Source: Methyloprofundus sp. (GTDB lineage Bacteria; Pseudomonadota; Gammaproteobacteria; Methylococcales; Methylomonadaceae). From it: 8,328 nucleotides of DNA. Positions 1-6,330 of this stretch are shown piece after piece. Location: positions 1 to 8,328 of the forward strand of contig WTCN01000046.1 of assembly GCA_013138555.1 (NCBI GenBank), given 5' to 3'. The position numbers and the translations under genes were made by a program. The notes below the pieces were generated by a model. The model saw nothing but the letters and a program-made list of their open reading frames with translations, did no database searches and was not told the DNA's origin. Each line of letters opens with the position of its first letter. The stretch's first letter is position 1.

Positions 1-953
1 AACACTGCCAAGGCAACAATCTGAGAAATCGTTGCTTCAAACAAGCCGATAACCCAGGATGCCAGGAAGGCAGTAAATAAATTAACGCCTAACCAGACTG
101 CCCTACGTCTGGCACTGACCATAACAGGCGCAAATAAATCATGTTCTTCATCCAGGCCCGCAGAACTTAGGACGGCATGATCAGCTTCCTCACGAATAAC
201 ATCCAGTACTTCTTCAAGTGTAATCCGCCCAATCACCTCACTCTGTTCGTCAACGACGGCAGCGGATAAAATATTTCTAAACTCAAAAATGCTTGCAACC
301 TCTGCAACGGGCATATTCAAAGAAATAGCCTCGGCAGAATCCATCAGTGTTGAAATAGTCACTTGTGGATCACTGGTTAAAATTGTCGCGACAGCGACCA
401 TTCCTAAATAACGATTATTTCGACCAACAACAACCAGGCTATCCATATTTGCAGGCATTTTTTTCTGCGCCCGTAAATAAGTTAAGGTTTCATCGACCGT
501 CACATCCCCACGTATCGGCAGAGCATCCATACTCATCAGCCCGCCAGCAGTATGTCCATCATAAGACAAAGCTGCTTCAAGGCGACTATCCCCTTCCTTT
601 TGAAGAATTTTACCTCTAACGTCTTCAGGAAAGTCAGTCACTAAATCAGCCATATCCCTTGGCTCCAACTGGCTTGCAGCAACCACTAAGTCTGTAGCAG
701 ACGTACGCTCAATTAAACCAATTCTCACTTCGCCATGTAATGCAGCAAGTGTCTGTCCCATGGCTTCAGGCGCCATAATCCCCCAAAGCTGATATCTATA
801 ATCTATGGGTAAAGATCTAAGCAATAAAGCAATTTCGGCAGGAAACAATTTATGTAAATGACCTCGCGCATCATAAAGCGCACCATTGTCTAGGTCATTC
901 ATTATTTGTTCTAAATTGAATTCAGAATGATCTTGCGGTCTACTTCCTGGCAT
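1..953 (-). CDS. mgtE: Magnesium transporter MgtE, N-terminal part (cut by window edge)
   Basis: This is a Mg2+-selective channel/transporter of the inner membrane, gated by its cytoplasmic domains, which sense intracellular Mg2+. The visible 317 residues start MPGSRPQDHSEF. A helical MgtE N domain covers about residues 15-135, with the family-like SYDGHTAGGLM stretch at 130-140. Two CBS domains follow at about 140-200 and 203-258; the second ends GRITLEEVLDVIREEA, as is typical. The first transmembrane helix begins near residue 286 (WLGVNLFTAFLASWVIGLF), a hallmark of MgtE. The remaining pore helices lie beyond base 1. The ATG at 953-951 is preceded by AAGGGATAGAT, a reasonable ribosome binding site. 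The gene starts 50 nt after rapZ with no terminator between, so cotranscription is likely. There is no room for a Mg2+ riboswitch leader. The family assignment is firm; the 3' end is not visible. Confidence 0.95.
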   Translation of the reverse strand, partial: MPGSRPQDHSEFNLEQIMNDLDNGALYDARGHLHKLFPAEIALLLRSLPIDYRYQLWGIMAPEAMGQTLAALHGEVRIGLIERTSATDLVVAASQLEPRDMADLVTDFPEDVRGKILQKEGDSRLEAALSYDGHTAGGLMSMDALPIRGDVTVDETLTYLRAQKKMPANMDSLVVVGRNNRYLGMVAVATILTSDPQVTISTLMDSAEAISLNMPVAEVASIFEFRNILSAAVVDEQSEVIGRITLEEVLDVIREEADHAVLSSAGLDEEHDLFAPVMVSARRRAVWLGVNLFTAFLASWVIGLFEATISQIVALAV

Positions 954-1003
954 ATCTATCCCTTTTTTTTTCTGACGTTCGAAAGAATATGAAAAACATT
1001 ACG

Positions 1004-1867
1004 TTATTGCAACTCCCGATGCCTGACAATTACATTAAATGCCTTACTCTGAAAATGTCTTGCAAGGCTATCAATTAAAAATACCGAACGATGCTGACCA
1101 CCAGTACACCCGATAGCAACAGTCAAATAACTACGGTTTTCTTTTTCAAAACGAGGAATCCAGCGCTCTAAAAAAGTAGAAATATCTTGAAAAAACTCTG
1201 AGACTATTAGTTCTGACTGTAAAAAACCAACAACCGCCTGATCTCTACCCGTTAGTCCTCTTAACTCAGGGCTCCAATAGGGGTTAGGCAAACAACGCGC
1301 ATCAAAGACAAAATCAGCATCAAGTGGTATTCCATGTTTAAAACCAAAAGACTGTGTTTGTATGGAAATTTTTTGCTGTGCACCTTCCTGTACATAGTCT
1401 CTAATTAATTCCCTTAACTGATGATAATGCGTGCGGCTAGTATCGATAATTAAATCAGCACAATCTACTACCGACTTCAACATGTCCTTTTCGATTTTAA
1501 GCGCCTCTTTTAAAGGCAGATTTGAATCAGTTAAAGGGTGCCGTCGTCTTGTTTCACTATAACGTTTAAGTAACACGCCTTCTTCAGCTTGCATATAAAC
1601 AACATCACATTCAATACCCTGTTCACGTATAAATGTTAACTTATCGGCAAAAGCATCCAGGCTTTCACCCTGATTCCTGTTTCTGGCATCAATACCAATA
1701 GCCGTTTTACGATAAGTTGATTGATCTTGTAGCATCACATTGCTAATAAAATCATCAAGCAAAGTAATGGGCAAATTATCTATGCAAAAAAAACCTGAAT
1801 CCTCTAAGGTATGTAAAGCAATGCTTTTCCCTGCACCCGACAAGCCGGTCAAAATTAATAGTTTCAT
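1004..1867 (-). CDS. rapZ: RapZ, P-loop nucleotide-binding RNase adapter/regulator family
   Basis: The protein belongs to the RapZ/YvcJ family (287 residues with the start chosen here; E. coli RapZ is about 284). In E. coli RapZ controls cell-envelope precursor supply by presenting the sRNA GlmZ to RNase E. Visible motifs are the Walker A loop GLSGAGKS (residues 8-15), the family DNLP (30-33), an RYSETRRRHPL segment in the N domain, the SFGFKHGIPLDADFVFDARC block of the C domain, and GCTGGQHRS at about 253-261. I chose ATG 1867 over a TTG 15 nt upstream (1882), because the family begins only a few residues before the P-loop and the TTG has no Shine-Dalgarno sequence. The ribosome site before the ATG is itself weak (GAG three bases away). 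The protein ends RHRELQ, without the Lys/Arg-rich tail of the enteric protein. It lies 86 nt after hpf, where ptsN would normally intervene. Confidence 0.95.
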   Translation of the reverse strand: MKLLILTGLSGAGKSIALHTLEDSGFFCIDNLPITLLDDFISNVMLQDQSTYRKTAIGIDARNRNQGESLDAFADKLTFIREQGIECDVVYMQAEEGVLLKRYSETRRRHPLTDSNLPLKEALKIEKDMLKSVVDCADLIIDTSRTHYHQLRELIRDYVQEGAQQKISIQTQSFGFKHGIPLDADFVFDARCLPNPYWSPELRGLTGRDQAVVGFLQSELIVSEFFQDISTFLERWIPRFEKENRSYLTVAIGCTGGQHRSVFLIDSLARHFQSKAFNVIVRHRELQ

Positions 1868-1906
1868 AGTCTCAGCGCACAATCACTAAACTTTGGAGCT
1901 AACAAC

Positions 1907-1936
1907 ACGAAGAATGCAAGTACCAACATTCTTCGT
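1907..1936 (-). other. Perfect 10-bp hairpin between hpf and rapZ
   Basis: Bases 1907-1916 (acgaagaatg) are the exact reverse complement of 1927-1936, leaving a 10-nt loop. In the transcript an alternative fold adds outer ACAAC/GUUGU pairs with a 2-nt bulge. There is no U-run after the stem in either direction, so it does not look like a Rho-independent terminator. It lies 17 nt after the hpf stop codon and 39 nt before the rapZ ATG. By inference it could be an mRNA 3'-end stabiliser, a processing site or a regulator of rapZ. Confidence 0.6.
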
Positions 1937-1953
1937 TGTATTATTAGCCAATA

Positions 1954-2244
1954 TTAGCGATGAGATTGTGTTTTTTCTTTATGCTTAATAATTTGACGGT
2001 CTAATTTATCAACCATATTATCAATTGCCGCATACATATCTTCCTGAACATCATCAGCAAATAATTTTGCTCCACTAATCTGTACAGTCGCTTCTGCTTT
2101 TTGCTCTAGCTTTTCTACTGTCAAAATCACGTGAACATCTGTAACATGATCAAAATGACGTTTTATCTTGCTGATTTTATCTTCAACATGCTGTTTCATT
2201 GCTGCTGTTACTTCAACGTGACGACCTGTGACGCTAACTTGCAT
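1954..2244 (-). CDS. hpf: Short-form ribosome hibernation promoting factor HPF
   Basis: This 96-residue protein matches short HPF (E. coli 95 residues). HPF binds the small ribosomal subunit near the decoding centre and, with RMF in enterics, promotes inactive 100S dimers in stationary phase. It begins MQVSVTGRHVEVTAAMKQHV. It keeps the central VEKLEQKAEATVQ strand region and the C-terminal signature DMYAAIDNMVDKLDRQ followed by IIKHKEK. The C-terminal dimerisation domain of long HPF is absent. The frame stays open upstream to a TTG at 2391, but ATG 2244 is the right start: it has an excellent AGGAG eight bases upstream, and HPF homologues begin at this Met. The position just after rpoN is conserved in gammaproteobacteria. 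The protein was formerly called the sigma-54 modulation protein because of this linkage. Confidence 0.96.
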   Translation of the reverse strand: MQVSVTGRHVEVTAAMKQHVEDKISKIKRHFDHVTDVHVILTVEKLEQKAEATVQISGAKLFADDVQEDMYAAIDNMVDKLDRQIIKHKEKTQSHR

Positions 2245-2256
2245 AAATTTAACTCC

Positions 2257-2261
2257 TAAAT
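2257..2261 (-). promoter_or_regulatory. Strong Shine-Dalgarno site of hpf, decides the start
   Basis: The minus strand reads TTTAGGAGTTAAATTTATG. AGGAG sits eight bases before ATG 2244 and has no rival near the upstream TTG at 2391. It supports the 96-residue HPF over the 145-residue extended reading. Confidence 0.8.
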
Positions 2262-2284
2262 AATATTCAAATAAATAATTTATA

Positions 2285-2290
2285 ATTATA
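2285..2290 (-). promoter_or_regulatory. Candidate -10 box of an hpf promoter
   Basis: The minus strand reads GCGAAGTATAATTATAAATT, containing a perfect TATAAT at 2290-2285. It would start transcription near 2278 and give a leader of about 35 nt before the hpf ATG. No good -35 hexamer is seen at 16-18 bp (AGCGTA at 17 bp), so the promoter may need an activator or may not be real. The perfect -10 in an AT-rich segment is suggestive only. Confidence 0.35.
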
Positions 2291-2435
2291 CTTCGCGCGG
2301 TAACGGTTACGCTATTAGCGCAAATGTTTTTTTGCCAGGAGCAAGGCGCATAGCTAGTTGCATAAACTTTCAGCAACGCTACTATCGACAAAAATCAACC
2401 GCTAAAAAACCGCAACGCTAATGGTGCGAAGTATA
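2287..2435. repeat. 149-bp segment bounded by 10-bp inverted repeats in the rpoN-hpf gap
   Basis: tatacttcgc at 2287-2296 is the exact reverse complement of gcgaagtata at 2426-2435. The repeats enclose nearly the whole noncoding part of the rpoN-hpf gap. Inside are the two palindromes at 2300-2320 and a 9-bp direct repeat gcaacgcta at 2373-2381 and 2412-2420. The outer repeats are flanked by AT-rich DNA with no clear target duplication beyond TA. This may be a small non-autonomous element, paired regulator sites, or chance. Confidence 0.3.
2300..2320. promoter_or_regulatory. Two abutting 11-bp palindromes upstream of the hpf -10 box
   Basis: gtaacggttac (2300-2310) and cgctattagcg (2310-2320) are each perfect 5-bp inverted arms around a single central base, and they share the base at 2310. 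Relative to the candidate start near 2278 they span about -22 to -42, the place of an operator or activator site in a promoter with a weak -35. I do not recognise a known regulator site in them. Confidence 0.35.
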
Positions 2436-2445
2436 TACTACTTTC

Positions 2446-3894
2446 TTACAATAGTCGCTTTCTTTGGCTAGATGATGGGATAGATATTGCCTCACGATAC
2501 TTAGCGACTGTACGCCTTGCTACCTTAATTCCCTTTTCGTTTAATAATTTGGTTATTTTACTATCACTTAATGGCTTTACCGGATTCTCATTACTGACTA
2601 ATTCTTTAATAAAGGCTCTAATCGCTGTTGCGGAGCATTCCCCCCCCACATCGGTAGCCACATGACTGGAAAAAAAATATTTAAATTCAATCACACCACC
2701 TGGTAAGTGCATATATTTTTGCGAGGTAACGCGCGAAATCGTAGACTCGTGCAGCTCTAATTCCTCAGCAATATCTCTTAACACCATGGGTTTCATAGCG
2801 ATAGCACCATGCTCAAGAAATTCAGTCTGTTTTTCAACAATGCTCCGCCCGACACGTAGCAAAGTATCATTGCGACCATGCAAACTCTTGATAAACCAGC
2901 GCGCCTCCTGCAAATGTTCTTTCATACTGGTGTTATCTTTACTATTATCTGCCCGCTTAATCATAGCCGAATACAAAGGGTTGACTCTCAGTTTCGGTGC
3001 AATATCAGGGTTTAATTCCACGCACCACTTTCCTTCCACCTTGGTAACAAACAGATCAGGAATCACATACTCGGAATCAGTCTCTTCGATAGCACTGCCA
3101 GGCTTTGGATTCAGGGAACGAATCAAAGCAATAATCTGCGTTAGTTTATATTCCGAAACTCCCATCTGGCGCATCAATTTGACTTGATCTTGCGCGGCTA
3201 AAACGTCCAGAAAACGCTCAACCAGATCTATTGCCTCAGCTCTAAAAACTGTTGCTTCCGGTAGTTGCAGTAACTGCAAACGCAAACAATCTTTTAAATC
3301 CTCCGCCGCCACTCCCGGTGGGTCAAAGCGTTGCACCCGATGTAAAACCGCAAAAAACTCTTCTTTCTCCAGCTCTTCCAGTTGTTCTGCCAGAGAGTTA
3401 TAAATATCATCACAGGGACTACTTAAATAACCATCACTATTAACCGAGTCAATAATAGCGGTTACAATGGCGCGATCCCTTTCGGTAAAGGGAGTCATTT
3501 CCATTTGCCATAATAAATGATCCTGTAAACTTTCTGCCTGACTACGCTGCACTTCAAAATCAGGCATGTCTGCTGCCGGAGCTGCAGAATTCATTTGTAC
3601 AGAATCAAAAACGTCCTCCCATGAAGTATCGGTAGGTAACTCATCAGGCATCTCCGTCTGTGATCCCTCACTGCCTATTTGATCACTCGTATCGACCTTA
3701 TTTTCCACGACTTTTTGCTCATTTAAAGATGAGCCTTCCTCTTCAACAGCTTCAAGCATCATATTTGAGTCTAATGCCTGTTGTATTTCTTGCTGCAAAT
3801 CCAGTGTTGATAGTTGCAATAACTTGATCGCTTGCTGCAACTGTGGAGTCATCGATAGTTGTTGCCCCATACGAAGCTGTAGAGACTGTATCAT
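2446..3894 (-). CDS. rpoN: RNA polymerase sigma-54 factor RpoN
   Basis: RpoN directs RNA polymerase to -24/-12 promoters, which open only with AAA+ activator proteins; typical targets are nitrogen assimilation, motility and alternative metabolism genes. The protein has 482 residues (E. coli 477). Region I (about 1-48) is the glutamine- and leucine-rich activator-responsive segment, with MTPQLQQAIKLLQLSTLDLQQ. Region II (about 49-120) is acidic and variable. The core-binding region follows. The DNA-binding region contains a helix-turn-helix at about 372-394 (LRDIAEELELHESTISRVTS). The RpoN box ARRTVAKYRE at 459-468 is perfect and recognises the -24 element. ATG 3894 is preceded by AGGGGG six bases away and matches the family start. 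An unusual run of eight G residues (bases 2647-2640) encodes the GG of DVGGEC, between the helix-turn-helix and the RpoN box. The gene is complete. Confidence 0.98.
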   Translation of the reverse strand: MIQSLQLRMGQQLSMTPQLQQAIKLLQLSTLDLQQEIQQALDSNMMLEAVEEEGSSLNEQKVVENKVDTSDQIGSEGSQTEMPDELPTDTSWEDVFDSVQMNSAAPAADMPDFEVQRSQAESLQDHLLWQMEMTPFTERDRAIVTAIIDSVNSDGYLSSPCDDIYNSLAEQLEELEKEEFFAVLHRVQRFDPPGVAAEDLKDCLRLQLLQLPEATVFRAEAIDLVERFLDVLAAQDQVKLMRQMGVSEYKLTQIIALIRSLNPKPGSAIEETDSEYVIPDLFVTKVEGKWCVELNPDIAPKLRVNPLYSAMIKRADNSKDNTSMKEHLQEARWFIKSLHGRNDTLLRVGRSIVEKQTEFLEHGAIAMKPMVLRDIAEELELHESTISRVTSQKYMHLPGGVIEFKYFFSSHVATDVGGECSATAIRAFIKELVSNENPVKPLSDSKITKLLNEKGIKVARRTVAKYREAISIPSSSQRKRLL

Positions 3895-4008
3895 TTCGTT
3901 CCCCCTAGATCATTCATTAGCATAATCATCTCAGCACAAACAAAAGTGATATAGAAGAGAGCCTAAAATATATATTACTCTGAACCTGTTTATAATGCAT
4001 TCCCCACC
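3895..4008 (-). promoter_or_regulatory. lptB-rpoN intergenic leader, possible rpoN promoter
   Basis: This 114-bp gap is the largest on the path from yrbG to rpoN and could carry an rpoN promoter. The minus strand has AT-rich -10-like stretches (TAATAT, and TATGCT nearer the gene) but no convincing -35 at proper spacing. There is no hairpin plus U-run, so readthrough from lptB is possible. The only firm element is the AGGGGG ribosome site just before rpoN. Confidence 0.3.
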
Positions 4009-4734
4009 CTAAAGACTAAAGTTTTCGCCCAGATAAACACGCCTCACCTCTTCATTCGCAATAACATCCGCTGAATCTCCCTCTGCAATCACTGCACCAG
4101 CATTTAAGATATAGGCCCTATCACAAATCCTCAGAGTCTCACGCACATGATGTTCGGTAATTAAAACACCAATATTCCTGTTTTTTAAATGCGCAATAAT
4201 TTTTTGAATTTCAATCACTGAAATAGGATCAACCCCCGCAAAAGGCTCATCTAATAAAATAAATTCAGGGTCCGTTGCCAATGCTCTGGCAATTTCCACT
4301 CTGCGCCGTTCTCCACCCGATAAGCCCATGCCTATATTATTACGAATATGTGAAATACTAAATTCATCCAATAATTCATCAATAATGAGATCTACCTGCC
4401 CCTTACTCAGGCCCCTTCTTAGTTCCAGTACTGCGCGTAAATTATCCGCAACGCTTAACTTTCTAAAAACAGAAGCTTCCTGAGGTAAATAGCCTACTCC
4501 CATTTTTGCGCGGCTATGCATCGGATACTGAGTAATATCTTGCTCATCATAAAAAATATGTCCCGTATCAGCACGTACCAAACCCACCAGCATATAAAAA
4601 CTGGTGGTTTTCCCTGCGCCATTAGGCCCTAGCAGACCTACAATTTCATTGCTGTTTACATGTAGAGACACATCCTGCACAACCGCTCTCTTGGCATAGG
4701 TTTTCCCAATGTTTTTTGCTGCAAGAACTGCCAT
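4009..4734 (-). CDS. lptB: LPS export ABC transporter ATPase LptB
   Basis: LptB is the cytoplasmic ATPase dimer that, with LptF and LptG, extracts LPS from the inner membrane and pushes it onto LptC and LptA. The protein has 241 residues, the size of E. coli LptB. Motifs in order are Walker A GPNGAGKTT (36-44, K42), Q-loop Q85, the ASVFRKLSV groove with F90 that couples to LptFG, signature LSGGERRRVEIARAL (138-152), Walker B FILLDEPFAGVDP with catalytic E163, and the H-loop ITEHHVRETL with H195. Key residue numbers match E. coli. The start codon overlaps the lptA stop as TAATG, so translation is coupled. lptF and lptG are not in the window, as is usual because they lie elsewhere. The gene is complete and appears functional. 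Confidence 0.98.
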   Translation of the reverse strand: MAVLAAKNIGKTYAKRAVVQDVSLHVNSNEIVGLLGPNGAGKTTSFYMLVGLVRADTGHIFYDEQDITQYPMHSRAKMGVGYLPQEASVFRKLSVADNLRAVLELRRGLSKGQVDLIIDELLDEFSISHIRNNIGMGLSGGERRRVEIARALATDPEFILLDEPFAGVDPISVIEIQKIIAHLKNRNIGVLITEHHVRETLRICDRAYILNAGAVIAEGDSADVIANEEVRRVYLGENFSL

Positions 4735-5249
4735 TATTGATTACTTGCCCTAGCTTTGGGTTGTAAGATGACCTTTATTCGTTTGTTTGCCGATTTTCCA
4801 TCCCCCGCTTTAAGAACCTCACTCATACGGTCATATTCGATTCTCTCACTCGCAGTACTATTCCCACCTTGCCATATAACCGCTTCTTGCATCATGATCA
4901 ACACTTCAGTCTCAGGATAATATTCAGCAACTAAAGAATGGCCATGTACATCTTCCTTGCCTGCTTCTGGTGTCTGCTGAAACTTCATTGGTGTACCTGT
5001 CGCCACCATTTTTTGTATTTCCCTGTTGTCTAGATACACAACGACTTTATCAGCATCCAGACGCATACTCCCTTGTATAATAATAACCTCTCCAGTGTAT
5101 ATACTAACTCCCTTCTTATCATCATAAACGCCCGAATTTGACTCAATTGAAATAGGCTGGCTGGTATCACTTTCCAAAGCGGATACCAGCGGAACCAACA
5201 TAACATTAGCCCAAAAAAACAGTACTAATAAGTATTTACTCATAAACAT
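4734..5249 (-). CDS. lptA: Periplasmic LPS transport bridge protein LptA
   Basis: LptA is an OstA/LptA-fold beta-jellyroll protein that forms the periplasmic bridge for LPS between LptC and LptD. The 171-residue precursor has a signal peptide, MFMSKYLLVLFFWANVML through VSA, with likely cleavage after A24 (VSA/LE). The mature part carries the typical PISIESNSGVYDDKKGVSIYTGEV start of the fold, the region around ADKVVVYL, and later strands with VHGHSLVAEYYPETEV. It is slightly shorter than E. coli LptA (185). Two ATGs are close together: 5249 has AAAGG five bases upstream, while 5243 would be 11 bases from it, so 5249 is preferred. The start overlaps lptC by 14 nt. I saw no sigma-E-like site upstream inside lptC, unlike the stress promoter known in E. 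coli. Confidence 0.95.
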   Translation of the reverse strand: MFMSKYLLVLFFWANVMLVPLVSALESDTSQPISIESNSGVYDDKKGVSIYTGEVIIIQGSMRLDADKVVVYLDNREIQKMVATGTPMKFQQTPEAGKEDVHGHSLVAEYYPETEVLIMMQEAVIWQGGNSTASERIEYDRMSEVLKAGDGKSANKRIKVILQPKARASNQ

Positions 5250-5805
5250 GACGACCTTTTATATTTGCCAACAATTCAATATAAAGGGGGTCCTGATAAA
5301 ATAATTTCATTCCTACTCCAGAAATAGTATCCAGGCCACTTATCAACTCAGCCCACTCAGCAGTTTCTGCATAATTCCGCTTAGGCTGTATATGCAGATT
5401 ACTGGTTTTAATTTTAACCTCACGTACATTTTCAGCCCCTGCCCGATCAATGTTAACCTGACCATTCATAAATAGTGTGCGCCCATTATCCGCAATCACT
5501 CCGCTTTTCGAGCGAATGATCCACGGCGGCAAATCACCTTTATTAACGGTTAACAGCGGGCTTGTTAACTCTGTTTCATCACTATCGCTATAATGCGCTG
5601 CAAAATCAGCGTAGAGTTTATTTTTCGGCTGTCCCGATTCATCCAGCATAATTTTGCTATAGCTCACGGCAAAGTGATCGGCACGATGCTCTACTTGCGC
5701 CAGTTTTTTCGCTAAATTCTGCTCTGGCCCGTTATTCACCGCCCACATCGAAAACAGAAAAACCAATAGCAATAAAATAGCACCTTTATATTGCTGAGCA
5801 AACAT
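5236..5805 (-). CDS. lptC: Inner-membrane LPS transport protein LptC
   Basis: LptC is a bitopic inner-membrane protein that receives LPS from LptB2FG and hands it to LptA. The protein has 189 residues (E. coli 191). It starts MFAQQYKGA, followed by a single transmembrane helix at about 9-24 (AILLLLVFLFSMWAVN). The periplasmic jellyroll domain includes YSKIMLDESGQPKNKLYADFAAHYSDSDETEL, LTVNKGDLPPWIIRSKSGVIADNGRTLFMNGQV and a terminal LLANIKGRHVYE. Sequence conservation in this family is low, so the call rests on size, the N-terminal anchor, the LptC-like PPWIIRSKSGV segment and position between kdsC and lptA. The start overlaps the kdsC stop as TAATG, and the end overlaps lptA by 14 nt. Confidence 0.95.
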   Translation of the reverse strand: MFAQQYKGAILLLLVFLFSMWAVNNGPEQNLAKKLAQVEHRADHFAVSYSKIMLDESGQPKNKLYADFAAHYSDSDETELTSPLLTVNKGDLPPWIIRSKSGVIADNGRTLFMNGQVNIDRAGAENVREVKIKTSNLHIQPKRNYAETAEWAELISGLDTISGVGMKLFYQDPLYIELLANIKGRHVYE

Positions 5806-6329
5806 TATGCAGCAAAAGACTCAACTAGCTCAGCCATTTTACCTTGAACCTGCAATAGATAATCACAGACTTCGCGCACAGCCCCATGACCACCTGGCAA
5901 ACAGGTTTGCCAATCCACATAAGGCAAAATCTGTTCATTTGCATCCTGCACGGCAATCGCCAGTCCCACCTGATTTAATACCGGCAAATCAATTAAATCA
6001 TCCCCCACATGAGCTGCCTGCTCTGGAGTACATCCGACCTTGGCAATAATCTCTCTAAAAGCCTGACCTTTATCTGACTGCCCAAGGTAGACCAGATCAA
6101 TACCTAACATTTCCATGCGCAAAGCAACAGGCTTTGAACTTCTCCCCGAAATAACAGCCACTCTAATTCCCGCTTTTTGCAATAGTTTAATGCCTAAACC
6201 ATCACGCGCATTAAAAGCCTTATATTCCTTACCCTGCTCATCAAAAAATAACTTTCCATCGGTTAAAACGCCATCGACATCTAAAATCAATAACTTAATA
6301 TTTTTTGCTTTATCCGCTCTATTTTGCAT
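5805..6329 (-). CDS. kdsC: 3-deoxy-D-manno-octulosonate 8-phosphate phosphatase KdsC
   Basis: KdsC hydrolyses KDO-8-phosphate to KDO, the penultimate cytoplasmic step before CMP-KDO activation for the LPS inner core. It is a C0-type HAD phosphatase (no cap; active as a tetramer) of 174 residues, slightly shorter than the E. coli enzyme. HAD motif I is LILDVDGVLTDG with nucleophile D17 and acid/base D19. Motif II is ISGRSS (S61). The conserved lysine is K87 in QSDKG. Motif IV is GDDLIDLP (D110, D111, D114). The C-terminal GGHGAVREVCDYLL is the KdsC tail that helps close the neighbouring active site. ATG 6329 lies one base after the kdsD stop, with AGGAATAGG inside the end of kdsD as ribosome site. 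Intact and confident. Confidence 0.97.
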   Translation of the reverse strand: MQNRADKAKNIKLLILDVDGVLTDGKLFFDEQGKEYKAFNARDGLGIKLLQKAGIRVAVISGRSSKPVALRMEMLGIDLVYLGQSDKGQAFREIIAKVGCTPEQAAHVGDDLIDLPVLNQVGLAIAVQDANEQILPYVDWQTCLPGGHGAVREVCDYLLQVQGKMAELVESFAA

Positions 6330-6330
6330 T

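Noticed and set aside
365..619. 84-codon open frame on the plus strand opposite mgtE
   Set aside because: It is antisense to the CBS-domain region of mgtE, with no family resemblance; a shadow frame.
954..1003. Mg2+ riboswitch leader for mgtE
   Set aside because: The 50-nt gap is far too short for an M-box or similar aptamer, and no matching structure is seen.
2318..2340. Sigma-54-like promoter TGGCA…TTTGC upstream of hpf
   Set aside because: The GG and GC elements are separated by 13 bases instead of the required 10.
2245..2391. In-frame upstream extension of hpf to a TTG at 2391 (49 extra residues)
   Set aside because: The extra residues do not resemble HPF, the TTG lacks a ribosome site, and ATG 2244 has a strong AGGAG and matches the family N-terminus.
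2404..2428. Possible Rho-independent terminator after rpoN (CGCA/TGCG stem before a T6 run)
   Set aside because: The stem is only 4 bp with a 10-nt loop, too weak to support termination.
2786..3187. 133-codon open frame on the plus strand opposite rpoN
   Set aside because: It is antisense to the conserved rpoN core-binding region, and its composition is explained by the rpoN codons.
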